Source: JBAVQS01 sp049694275
GTDB lineage: Bacteria; Chloroflexota; Anaerolineae; UBA4142; SHND01
Assembly (NCBI GenBank): GCA_049694275.1
Contig: JBAVQS010000244.1
Location: forward strand, 1 to 18,959
Length of the DNA stretch: 18,959 bases
Reading direction: 5' to 3'
Shown: positions 9,263 through 16,239 of the stretch, in pieces
Layout of the letters: the number at the start of each line of letters is the position of its first letter
How positions within the stretch are numbered: position 1 is the stretch's first letter
The notes under the pieces: generated by a model
Database searches by the model: none
Seen by the model: the letters and a program-made list of their open reading frames with translations, nothing else
What the model was told of the DNA's origin: nothing
Translations under genes and position numbers: made by a program

Positions 9263-11281
9263 TCATTTGCCGGGGCAATCCAACTGTTTGGGCGAAGGAT
9301 CGCTTGCACCCAGACCGAATCCATAAGCAAAGAGCGGCGCGTCGCAGCCCTCTTTCGGCAGGCTCCCGAAATCAAAGGGTAATTGTTTGTTCGAGCGCGG
9401 CCACGAATAAGGCGTTTTGCCGGTAAAGGGCGATACGCCGAACAACCCATCGGCGACACCTTGTCCCTCCGTGCCGGGCAACCAGGCTGCGATGAGCGCA
9501 TCCCATTTCGGCAGTTCGTCCGCGACGACAAGTGGACGACCCGACAGGACGACCACGATCAGCTTGTTGCTCTGTGCTTTGACCCGATCAATTGCGGCGA
9601 TGTCCTCCAGGGCGAGGGTGAGGTCCGCCCGGTCCCCAATTCCCTCCGCATAGGGGCTTTCTCCAACGACCACGATGCCGGCATCCGCCTTGAGAGGCTT
9701 GCCGCTTGCATCCGTCACCCCGTCGAATTTTCCAAAGCGGTTGTATTCGACGCGCGTCCCTTTGCCGACGGTCTGTTTGATGCCGTCGAGAATGGTCGTT
9801 CCCGGTTCATTGTTCCCCGTTTTGCCCTGCCATGCGAGCGTCCATCCCCCGCTTTGCATGCCCATATCGTTTGCGCCCAGGCCGGCGATGAAAATGACCG
9901 GTGTATTTGTGGAGAGGGGCAAGATGTTGTTTTCGTTCTTGAGGAGGACGAGCGATTTCTGCACCGCTTCGCGCGCCAGCTTGAGATGCGCATCGGAACG
10001 GATCGTCGCTTTCGCCGCAGGGTTCGCCAGTGGGCGCTCGAACAGGCCGAGCTCGAACTTGACCGTGAGGATGCGCCGCACGGCGTCGTCGATGCGCGAC
10101 TGGGGCACCTTGCCGTCCTTGACCACGCGGGCGAGCCCGTCGATGAACGCGGGATATTTGTCGGGAACCATGATCATATCCAGCCCGGCATTGATCGAGG
10201 TCGCGATGGCGTCGTCATAATTCGGCGTGATCTGGTTGATGGCCGCCCAATCTGATACGACAAACCCCTTGAACCCCAGTTCTCCCTTGAGGACATCGGT
10301 GATGAGGTGTTGTTGCGCGTGCATCTTGGCCCCGTTCCAACTGCTGAACGAGACCATCACCGAGCGAACGCCCGCGTCGACCGCCGCTTTGTAGGGGGGG
10401 AGATAGAGCCGGCGGAGCGTCGCTTCATCGACCTGCATATCTCCCTGGTCGAGCTTGTAATTGTTGGTGCGCGAGGTTCCCCATTTCGTTCCGCCGTCGC
10501 CGATAAAGTGCTTGGCGGTACTGATGACGGCAAGGGGGTCACTTAGCTTGCTCTGTGCGCTCACCTCTTGCTGGCCATGGATATAGGCGGTCGCGAGTCG
10601 GGTCACGAGATCGGTATTCTCGCTATAGCCTTCGTAGGTGCGGCCCCAGCGAATATCTTGCGGGATGGCGACGACCGGGCCAAAGTTCCAGGGGATACCC
10701 GCCGCGACCATCTCTTCCGCCGTGGCGCGGCCGATCCGCTGGAGGAGGTCGGGATCGCGTGTCGCGCCGAGGGCGATATTGTGCGGAAAGACGGTTGCCC
10801 CGTTCAGCCCGCCGAACCCGTGCACGGCATCCACCCCATAGATGAGCGGAATGCCCAGCCGGCTTTTGAGCGCATACTGCTGGTATCCATCCACCATCTG
10901 CTGCCAGGCGTCAATGTTATTTGGACGGGGCGCGCCGTCGCCCCCGCTGAGCAGCGACCCGATCCCGCGGGCGGTGATGTCGTCGGCGCGAATCGACCCA
11001 TTCTCAACCTGCGTCATCTGCCCGATCTTCTCTTCGAGCGTCATGCGCGCCAGCAGATCCTCCACGCGCTGTGCAATGGGAAGCGTGGGATTGCGATATG
11101 GGGGTGTGGTGTCGATAGGAACTGTATTGGGTGCGGAGGGAGCGACGGTGGTCGGGCTTGTGGTGTTGAGGGTTGGTGCAGTACCGGTTGGCGCAGTGGC
11201 CGGTGCAGGGGTTGCTGGCGTCGGTTGGCATCCGAGTAACAGGACGAGCAGAACGGATGCAATGATTAGAAAGTGTTTCAT
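9263..11281 (-). CDS. GH3 beta-glucosidase / exo-beta-glucanase lipoprotein
   Basis: A 672-residue family 3 hydrolase exported as a lipoprotein. The N-terminus is a hydrophobic signal ending in the lipobox LLGC (C18), followed by a Thr/Ala/Pro-rich tether (19-60). The barrel domain has AKHFIGDGG (256-264) and the nucleophile D344 in VVSDWAA. The second domain has GGWTLAWQG (478-486) and the predicted acid/base E546 in SPYAEGIGD. W345 and W480 match the pair of tryptophans that clamp the substrate in barley-type beta-glucan exohydrolase ExoI, so an exo-acting enzyme of broad beta-glucan specificity is likely. It has two domains and no fibronectin III tail, as in that type. It would act at the outer face of the membrane, feeding short sugars to importers. 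It follows the first GH94 gene by 45 bp; no strong Shine-Dalgarno is visible before its ATG. Confidence 0.9.
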   Translation of the reverse strand: MKHFLIIASVLLVLLLGCQPTPATPAPATAPTGTAPTLNTTSPTTVAPSAPNTVPIDTTPPYRNPTLPIAQRVEDLLARMTLEEKIGQMTQVENGSIRADDITARGIGSLLSGGDGAPRPNNIDAWQQMVDGYQQYALKSRLGIPLIYGVDAVHGFGGLNGATVFPHNIALGATRDPDLLQRIGRATAEEMVAAGIPWNFGPVVAIPQDIRWGRTYEGYSENTDLVTRLATAYIHGQQEVSAQSKLSDPLAVISTAKHFIGDGGTKWGTSRTNNYKLDQGDMQVDEATLRRLYLPPYKAAVDAGVRSVMVSFSSWNGAKMHAQQHLITDVLKGELGFKGFVVSDWAAINQITPNYDDAIATSINAGLDMIMVPDKYPAFIDGLARVVKDGKVPQSRIDDAVRRILTVKFELGLFERPLANPAAKATIRSDAHLKLAREAVQKSLVLLKNENNILPLSTNTPVIFIAGLGANDMGMQSGGWTLAWQGKTGNNEPGTTILDGIKQTVGKGTRVEYNRFGKFDGVTDASGKPLKADAGIVVVGESPYAEGIGDRADLTLALEDIAAIDRVKAQSNKLIVVVLSGRPLVVADELPKWDALIAAWLPGTEGQGVADGLFGVSPFTGKTPYSWPRSNKQLPFDFGSLPKEGCDAPLFAYGFGLGASDPSPKQLDCPGK

Positions 11282-11326
11282 GGGTTTGATTCGAGGGTCG
11301 GATTAAAAATCAGATAGCAGGTTGTG

Positions 11327-13780
11327 CTAGGCCCCGCCGCCGACCTTGACCAGAACATGGACCTCGCGCTTGTCGCCCCGCGGCAGCGGCACAATGCTCC
11401 CCGCCACCGGTTCGCCATCCACCGTCAGCGCGACCCGGTTGCCCGGCGCCAGCCGCTCGACCTCGATGTGAAAAGTCACCCCGCGGAACAATCGCGTCGC
11501 CTTGAATCCCGGCCAGTTTGTCGGGATCACCGGCTCGATTTGCAGCCCTTCAAATGTCGGGCGAATGCCGAGAATCCACTGGGTGATGGCGACGAAATTC
11601 CAGGCGGCCGTGCCGGACAGCCACGAATTCTTGGCTTCGCCGTGCGTCGGCGCGTCGCGGCCCGCAATCATCTGTGCATAGATATACGGCTCGCAGCGGT
11701 GCACCTCGCTGATTCCCTCGCGCGCCGACGGATTGATGCGTAAATAGTAATCGTGCGCCCGGTCGCCGTGCCCCACCATTGCCTCGGCGACCATGATCCA
11801 CGGATTCGTATGGCAGAAAATGCCCGCGTTCTCTTTGTACCCCGGCGGGTAAGACGAGATTTCGCCCAGGTGGAGGTAATAGCGCGAATAGGCGGGCTGC
11901 TGGAGGATAATCCCATGCGGCGTGGCGAGCCGCGTATTGACCGACGAGAGCGCCTTGAGCGCTTTGCCGTCGTCCAGCCCGATTCCTCCCATTACGCACC
12001 ATCCCTGGGACTCGACAAAGATCTGGCCTTCGGCGCACTCTTTTGATCCGACCTTGTTGCCGAAATCGTCATAGGCGCGTACGAACCATTCTCCGTCCCA
12101 GCCATGCGCTTGCACGGTGGCCGTCATCTGCGCGGCGGCCTGGCGATATCGCGCCCCCTCCTCCTCAGCCCCGCGCCGGTCTGCCAGGTCTGCCATGTCT
12201 TTCGCCGCCGCGACAAACAGGCCGGCAATCATCACCGATTCGGCGACCTTGCCCTCTTTGTTCGTCGTCGTCTGGAACGATTCGCCCGGTGTGTCGGAGA
12301 AACAGTTCAAGTTCAAGCAGTCGTTCCAGTCCGCGCGGCCGATGAGCGGCAGGCTGTGTGGGCCTAACCGGTCGAGCGTATACTGAATGCTCCGCTGCAG
12401 ATGATCGTAGAGCGGCGCTTCGCTTCCCGGTTGGTTGTCATAGGGCGTCGGCGCATCAAGAATGCTCCAGTCCCCGGTCTCTTGAATATAGGCCGAGACG
12501 CCGAGGATGAGCCACAGTGGATCGTCGTTAAAGTTGCTCCCGACCCCATCGTTGCCCCGCTTGGTCAGCGGCTGGTACTGATGATAGGCGCCGCCCGTCG
12601 GCAGTTGCGTCGCCGCAATGTCGAGCAGGCGCTCGCGGGCCCGCTGGGGCACCATATGCACGAATCCGAGCAGATCCTGGTTCGAATCGCGGAATCCCAT
12701 CCCGCGCCCGATGCCGGATTCATAGAACGAGGCGGAGCGCGAAAGGTTGAATGTGACCATGCATTGATAGGCATTCCAGATATTCACCATCCGGTTGGTG
12801 TGCGGATCGGGGGTGGTCACCTGCACTTGCCCGAGGAGCCTATCCCAATGCCGGCGCAGTTCTTGAAACGCGGCATCCGCTTTTTGCGTATTGAGATATT
12901 TCGCAATGACCGGTTTAACGGTGCGCTTGTTGAGCACCTGCGAATCGGCGGGATCAAACTTTTCTTCCCTGGGGTTTTCGTGATACCCGAGGATGAAAAC
13001 AATCTGCCGCGTCTCGAGCGGCGCCAGGTTGAGCTGCAGGTGATGGGAGCCGATGGGCTGCCAGCCGTGCGCGAGCGAGTTGTAGGATTCGCCGCGTTCG
13101 ACCGCCTGCGGACGATCCCAGCCGCGATAGGGGCCGAGAAAATCATCCCGCTGCGTATCGTACCCCGCCAGCGGGTCTGAGCAGGCGAAATAGGCAAAAT
13201 GGTTTCGCCGCTCGCGATACTCGGTCTTGTGATAGATGACGCCCTCCTCGACCTCGACCTGGCCCGTGCTAAAATTCCGTTGAAAGTTGGTCGCGTCGTC
13301 ATTGGCATCCCAGAGACAGAATTCGATGAGGGAAAAGGCGGAGAGGTGCGCGCCATGGTCCCGCGTGTTGGTGACGGTCAACTGCCAGATCTCCAGGTTC
13401 TCGTCGATCGGCACAAAATATCGGATCTCGGCGCGAATCCCGTGATAGGTCGAGCCGATGATCGTATAGCCGAGCCCGTGGCGGCATGTATAGTCCTGGA
13501 GCTCGCGCTGCGCCGGCTGCCAGGTCGGCGACCAGAACTCGCGCGTGTCGTTATCGCGTAAATAGATATACCGCCCGCCCACGTCGAATGGCGCATTGTT
13601 ATAGCGATAGCGTGTCAGGCGGCGCAGGCGCGCGTCGCGGTAAAAGGAATAGCCGCCTGCGGTATTCGAGATGAGCCCGATATAGTCCTGGCTGCCAAGA
13701 TAATTGATCCAGGGCAGGGGAGTGTCGGGGCGGGTAATGACATACTCGCGCTGGGGGTCGTCAAAATATCCGTAACGCAT
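11327..13780 (-). CDS. cepA: GH94 cellobiose phosphorylase (probable)
   Basis: An 817-residue enzyme of the usual cellobiose phosphorylase length (about 820). It should convert cellobiose plus phosphate to alpha-glucose 1-phosphate and glucose in the cytoplasm. Motifs in order: YGYFDDPQREYVIT and WINYLG at the N-terminus; GMGFRDSNQD (360-369); GRADWNDCLNL (481-491) with D487 the predicted general acid, close to D490 of the Cellulomonas gilvus enzyme; YKENAGIFCHTNPW (648-661); and WLSGTAAW (720-727). There is no signal peptide. A GAGGT ribosome-binding site lies 9 nt before the ATG (13790-13794). It is the first gene of the operon, about 350 nt downstream of a consensus promoter with a cellobiose-repressor-like operator, which supports a cellobiose role. 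N,N'-diacetylchitobiose phosphorylase is the main alternative in the same family. Confidence 0.88.
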   Translation of the reverse strand: MRYGYFDDPQREYVITRPDTPLPWINYLGSQDYIGLISNTAGGYSFYRDARLRRLTRYRYNNAPFDVGGRYIYLRDNDTREFWSPTWQPAQRELQDYTCRHGLGYTIIGSTYHGIRAEIRYFVPIDENLEIWQLTVTNTRDHGAHLSAFSLIEFCLWDANDDATNFQRNFSTGQVEVEEGVIYHKTEYRERRNHFAYFACSDPLAGYDTQRDDFLGPYRGWDRPQAVERGESYNSLAHGWQPIGSHHLQLNLAPLETRQIVFILGYHENPREEKFDPADSQVLNKRTVKPVIAKYLNTQKADAAFQELRRHWDRLLGQVQVTTPDPHTNRMVNIWNAYQCMVTFNLSRSASFYESGIGRGMGFRDSNQDLLGFVHMVPQRARERLLDIAATQLPTGGAYHQYQPLTKRGNDGVGSNFNDDPLWLILGVSAYIQETGDWSILDAPTPYDNQPGSEAPLYDHLQRSIQYTLDRLGPHSLPLIGRADWNDCLNLNCFSDTPGESFQTTTNKEGKVAESVMIAGLFVAAAKDMADLADRRGAEEEGARYRQAAAQMTATVQAHGWDGEWFVRAYDDFGNKVGSKECAEGQIFVESQGWCVMGGIGLDDGKALKALSSVNTRLATPHGIILQQPAYSRYYLHLGEISSYPPGYKENAGIFCHTNPWIMVAEAMVGHGDRAHDYYLRINPSAREGISEVHRCEPYIYAQMIAGRDAPTHGEAKNSWLSGTAAWNFVAITQWILGIRPTFEGLQIEPVIPTNWPGFKATRLFRGVTFHIEVERLAPGNRVALTVDGEPVAGSIVPLPRGDKREVHVLVKVGGGA

Positions 13781-14129
13781 AAGAGAATGACCTCGAGGGG
13801 TTTAGCCACAGTGAATGCAGAGGAGTGAGCGCGCGCGCTGCATCTTGCGGCGAATCTAGAGAACCGGGAAAAAGTGCGTAAGCAGACAGATACGAATGGG
13901 CGCGGCGTAAGGAGACGCGCCGGCGGGCGTTTGTGTGGGCATTCATCACCCAGGCCGCGGTCCAATCTGGAACGCGTGCGGCAGTGGCGGTAGGTCTTGG
14001 CGGAAAGCATAGCCGGAACACGGGCAAGGGTCCATTTTGGGAGCGTTCCCAAATATCAAGGGCTAATTACAAGTTTATAACTGTGTCATTTGCATTTTCA
14101 GTAAGACCGGTGGGCATGGTTTTGGGAGC
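13781..14129 (-). other. Long untranslated leader of the glucosidase operon
   Basis: About 350 nt separate the predicted transcription start (around 14129) from the cepA-like ATG. No supported gene lies here: the minus-strand reading frames lack ribosome-binding sites and family resemblance. The leader contains the second operator (14038-14051), a GC-rich hairpin with arms at 13899-13904 and 13916-13921, an AGCGCGCGCGCT palindrome (13828-13839) and the cepA ribosome-binding site. A structured leader is possible, but no known riboswitch is recognised. Confidence 0.45.
14038..14051. promoter_or_regulatory. Secondary CebR/CelR-like operator
   Basis: TGGGAGCGTTCCCA differs by one base from the perfect palindrome at 14123-14136. 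The centres of the two sites are 85 bp apart, close to eight helical turns, so one repressor tetramer or two dimers could bind the same DNA face and loop the promoter. It lies in the transcribed leader, where a bound repressor could also act as a roadblock. Confidence 0.7.
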
Positions 14130-14136
14130 GCTCCCA
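14123..14136. promoter_or_regulatory. Primary CebR/CelR-like operator (perfect 14-bp palindrome)
   Basis: TGGGAGCGCTCCCA is an exact match to the operator established for CebR of Streptomyces and CelR of Thermobifida fusca, LacI-family repressors released by cellobiose. It shares one base with the -10 box and covers the predicted start site, a position that would block RNA polymerase. Controlling a cellobiose phosphorylase operon fits that function. The cognate repressor is not in this window. Confidence 0.85.
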
Positions 14137-14164
14137 TTATAAGGCAAAGAAAAGCGGTTGTCAA
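14136..14164 (-). promoter_or_regulatory. Consensus sigma-70-type promoter of the glucosidase operon
   Basis: On the minus strand the sequence is TTGACA (14159-14164), a 17-bp spacer, then TATAAT (14136-14141). Both hexamers match consensus fully at ideal spacing. The promoter begins about 21 bp past the stop codon of the GHMP kinase. No terminator is visible between them, so read-through from the regulator/kinase genes may add to expression. So strong a promoter needs repression, which the overlapping operator would provide. Confidence 0.85.
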
Positions 14165-14184
14165 GGTTTTTTTGCCCGGTAGGG

Positions 14185-15237
14185 TTATCTGCGCTCATTC
14201 TCCCAGGTTCGCAGCCCGTGCCGGCTGAGATAGATCGGGATGTTTTGGAACAGCGGATTAGTCTGCTCGATCGCGCGAATCATGGCGCGCTTGGTGTGGG
14301 AGACATCGCCACAGAGAATAGTGACTGAGCCCCCTTCACCGCCCGCGCCGTTTACCTTCCAGCCCAGCGCCCCGTGGGCTTGCGCAATCTCGATCACCTG
14401 CTGGTGGTCAGCGCTCACCAGGGCGGGGTGGAGCTCCCGCTGCGCTTCGGTGTTCTGGGTCATCGCTTTGCCCAGCGCGATGAAATCCCCCGCATAGAGC
14501 GCATCACGCGACGGCTCGGCGGTCGCTCGTAGCGCCTCAATCTGCTTGCAGTTGGGGCCAGCATTCTCCAGCCCGCGGATCACTTTTTCGTGTAACTGGG
14601 ACGAGTGGTGCGATTTGCCGAGAAAGATGAGAAGGAGCCGTCGTTCCAGTTCCCACCAGATTGAGTCGGGGATGTAGATTGGCGAGACGGAGGCGAGGGG
14701 ATAGCGAAACATCTCGATAAAGTTGATGCCGCCGTACGCCGCGCAGAGCTGGTCCTGGATGCCGCTTTGCTGCTTGAGCATCTCGGTTTCCAGCGAGTGT
14801 GCGATATACGCTACCTGGTGAGCGGTGAGCCGTCCCGGCGTTAGGCGGTCCAGTGCCCCGATCAATGCAACGGCGACCGAGGCGGAGGTCCCGGTTGATG
14901 CGCCGGCCGGCGCTTCAGAATAGATGGTCACCTGGATGGCGTATTCATCGGGCACCCCCATCCGGTCGAGCGCTGCTTCGAGGAGCGGATGGTGCTCCCA
15001 GTCTGTCCGCAGGTGGCGCACATAGCGCTCGCCGTAATTCTCTGCATAGATGACGACGCGGTCGGAACGGCTCGCGCGCGGGTAAACCTCGACCTGCACC
15101 TCGACATAGGGATAGACCCCGATATTGAAAATTTTGCCATACTCGGCGAACCACGTATCCGACCAGCCGCCGTTATCGCACACCCGGATTGGCGCGACGC
15201 TGTTGATGATTCGCAGGGGATGGGGCTGTTCTGGCAT
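14185..15237 (-). CDS. GHMP-family sugar kinase (HddA/fucokinase-like)
   Basis: A 350-residue small-molecule kinase of the GHMP superfamily, transferring phosphate from ATP to a sugar hydroxyl, probably C1. The N-terminus SVAPIRVCDNGGWSDTWF (13-30) is typical of the heptose-kinase/fucokinase branch. The ATP-binding loop is EAPAGASTGTSAS (108-120), a variant of the usual PPGSGLGSSSA. GIQDQLCAAYGGINFIE (159-175) and the third motif KVNGAGGEGGS (294-304) complete the fold. The substrate is not recognisable. The start was set at 15237, where GGAG stands 6 nt upstream; an ATG at 15267 in frame has no ribosome-binding site. It follows the ROK kinase by 44 bp and is probably cotranscribed with it. 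Alternatives are glucuronokinase- or arabinokinase-like enzymes. Confidence 0.8.
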   Translation of the reverse strand: MPEQPHPLRIINSVAPIRVCDNGGWSDTWFAEYGKIFNIGVYPYVEVQVEVYPRASRSDRVVIYAENYGERYVRHLRTDWEHHPLLEAALDRMGVPDEYAIQVTIYSEAPAGASTGTSASVAVALIGALDRLTPGRLTAHQVAYIAHSLETEMLKQQSGIQDQLCAAYGGINFIEMFRYPLASVSPIYIPDSIWWELERRLLLIFLGKSHHSSQLHEKVIRGLENAGPNCKQIEALRATAEPSRDALYAGDFIALGKAMTQNTEAQRELHPALVSADHQQVIEIAQAHGALGWKVNGAGGEGGSVTILCGDVSHTKRAMIRAIEQTNPLFQNIPIYLSRHGLRTWENERR

Positions 15238-15273
15238 GTGATGCTCCGTCCGCAAAGAGAGTGGCATGCGTAC

Positions 15274-15296
15274 GAGACGTTTCAGCGCAACGTCTC
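15274..15296 (-). repeat. Hairpin over the ROK kinase stop codon
   Basis: An 8-bp perfect inverted repeat (GAGACGTT / AACGTCTC, 7-nt loop) covers the stop codon of the ROK kinase. No T tract follows, so it is not a standard terminator. It could stabilise mRNA ends or tune expression of the GHMP kinase that follows, or be chance. Confidence 0.35.
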
Positions 15297-16187
15297 TGCC
15301 CGTGCCTCTTGTTCGGCCAGCGCAATGGCGCCGAGGACGCCCGAACGCGGCGCAAGCGCCGGGGCGACGATGTACTGGTCGATGTGTTCAAAAATCTCGG
15401 GCGCCCGCACGTACCCGTTCAGCAGCTTGTGTGTCTTGGATTGTACCATGGGCAGAACGGTCCCCTGGTCCATGACCCCGCCGCCGAGAATGATCCGCTC
15501 GGGCGAAAGAGTGCAGATGAAATTGGACAGCGCGAGCGCGATATAGTGCGCCTCCAATTCCCAGGCGGAGTGATCGGGGCCTAACGTCTCGCCGCGCGCA
15601 TTCCAGCGCCGCTCAATCGCCGGCCCGCAGGCCAACCCCTCCAAACAATCGCCGTGATAGGGGCAGATGCCGGGGAATGGGTCCGCTGACCAATCGTGCG
15701 GGAGCCGGATGTGTCCCATCTCGGGATGAATGAGCCCGTGCATGAGCTTGCCGTTCATTAGCCCACCGCCGCCAACTCCGGTCCCGATGGTGAGGTAGAT
15801 GAAATTCTCCAGCCCCTGCGCTGCGCCCCAGCGGTGCTCGCCCAGCGCCGCGACATTCACATCAGTATCAAACCCGACCGGTACACCCAGCGCCTGCTTG
15901 ATCGTTCCCATAAAGTTGGCGTGGTCCCATCCGGGCTTGGGAGTGGAGGTGATATAACCAAAGGTCGGCGAGGCGGGGTTCGGATCAACCGGCCCGAAGG
16001 AAGCAATGCCGATGGCGGCGAGCGGCCTGCGGCTTGCCTGTGCTTTGAAAAATTCGATTGCCTGCCCAAAGGTCTCGGCGGGAGTCGTCGTCGGAAAGCG
16101 GGTCAGTTCCAGGTCGTCCGGGCCTGTTCCGACTGCGCATACAAATTTGGTGCCACCTGCTTCAATGCCGCCGTAAAAGAGTGACAT
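15282..16187 (-). CDS. ROK-family sugar kinase (fructokinase/glucokinase type)
   Basis: A 301-residue cytoplasmic hexokinase of the ROK family, of usual length. It has the phosphate-binding GGIEAGGTKFVCAVG (6-20), the catalytic-site FDTDVNVAALGE (106-117, D109 in the place of the ROK catalytic Asp), the glycine-rich TIGTGVGGG (133-141), and the zinc site formed by H159 with CPYHGDC (175-181). The sequence is closest in character to the GmuE/YdhR fructokinase branch, so fructose, mannose or glucose are candidate substrates. Next to beta-glucosidases and phosphorylases, phosphorylating the released glucose is the natural reading. The start at 16187 is supported by GAGGA about 5 nt upstream and by the family N-terminus; an in-frame extension to 16265 enters the regulator gene. 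It lies 52 bp after the regulator. Confidence 0.87.
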   Translation of the reverse strand: MSLFYGGIEAGGTKFVCAVGTGPDDLELTRFPTTTPAETFGQAIEFFKAQASRRPLAAIGIASFGPVDPNPASPTFGYITSTPKPGWDHANFMGTIKQALGVPVGFDTDVNVAALGEHRWGAAQGLENFIYLTIGTGVGGGGLMNGKLMHGLIHPEMGHIRLPHDWSADPFPGICPYHGDCLEGLACGPAIERRWNARGETLGPDHSAWELEAHYIALALSNFICTLSPERIILGGGVMDQGTVLPMVQSKTHKLLNGYVRAPEIFEHIDQYIVAPALAPRSGVLGAIALAEQEARAETLR

Positions 16188-16203
16188 GGTATCCTCAACT
16201 TTT

Positions 16204-16235
16204 CCCCTCCCCAGCCCAACGGGAGAGGGGTTAGG
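16204..16235. repeat. REP-like hairpin repeat, copy between regulator and ROK kinase
   Basis: Arms 16204-16212 and 16221-16230 pair over 9 bp with one bulged A and an 8-nt loop. The right arm continues as GAGAGGGGTTAGGGG, nearly the same string found at 45-60 next to the operon-end hairpin. Both copies sit in intergenic spaces. This looks like a small dispersed palindromic repeat. It has no T tract in either direction, so it is not called a terminator. Confidence 0.5.
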
Positions 16236-16239
16236 GGAG

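Noticed and set aside
9244..9531. N-terminal extension of the second GH94 gene to 9531
   Set aside because: The added 96 residues overlap the end of the GH3 lipoprotein gene in another frame and resemble nothing. The conserved family N-terminus and a good ribosome-binding site are at 9243.
13761..14052. Small minus-strand frames in the cepA leader (88 and 145 residues)
   Set aside because: They lack ribosome-binding sites, run into the cepA-like gene in another frame and have shadow-like composition.
14050..14075. Possible second promoter (TTGATA-like -35) near the second operator
   Set aside because: At 17-bp spacing the -10 would read AATGGA, a poor match. The consensus promoter at 14136-14164 explains the operon.
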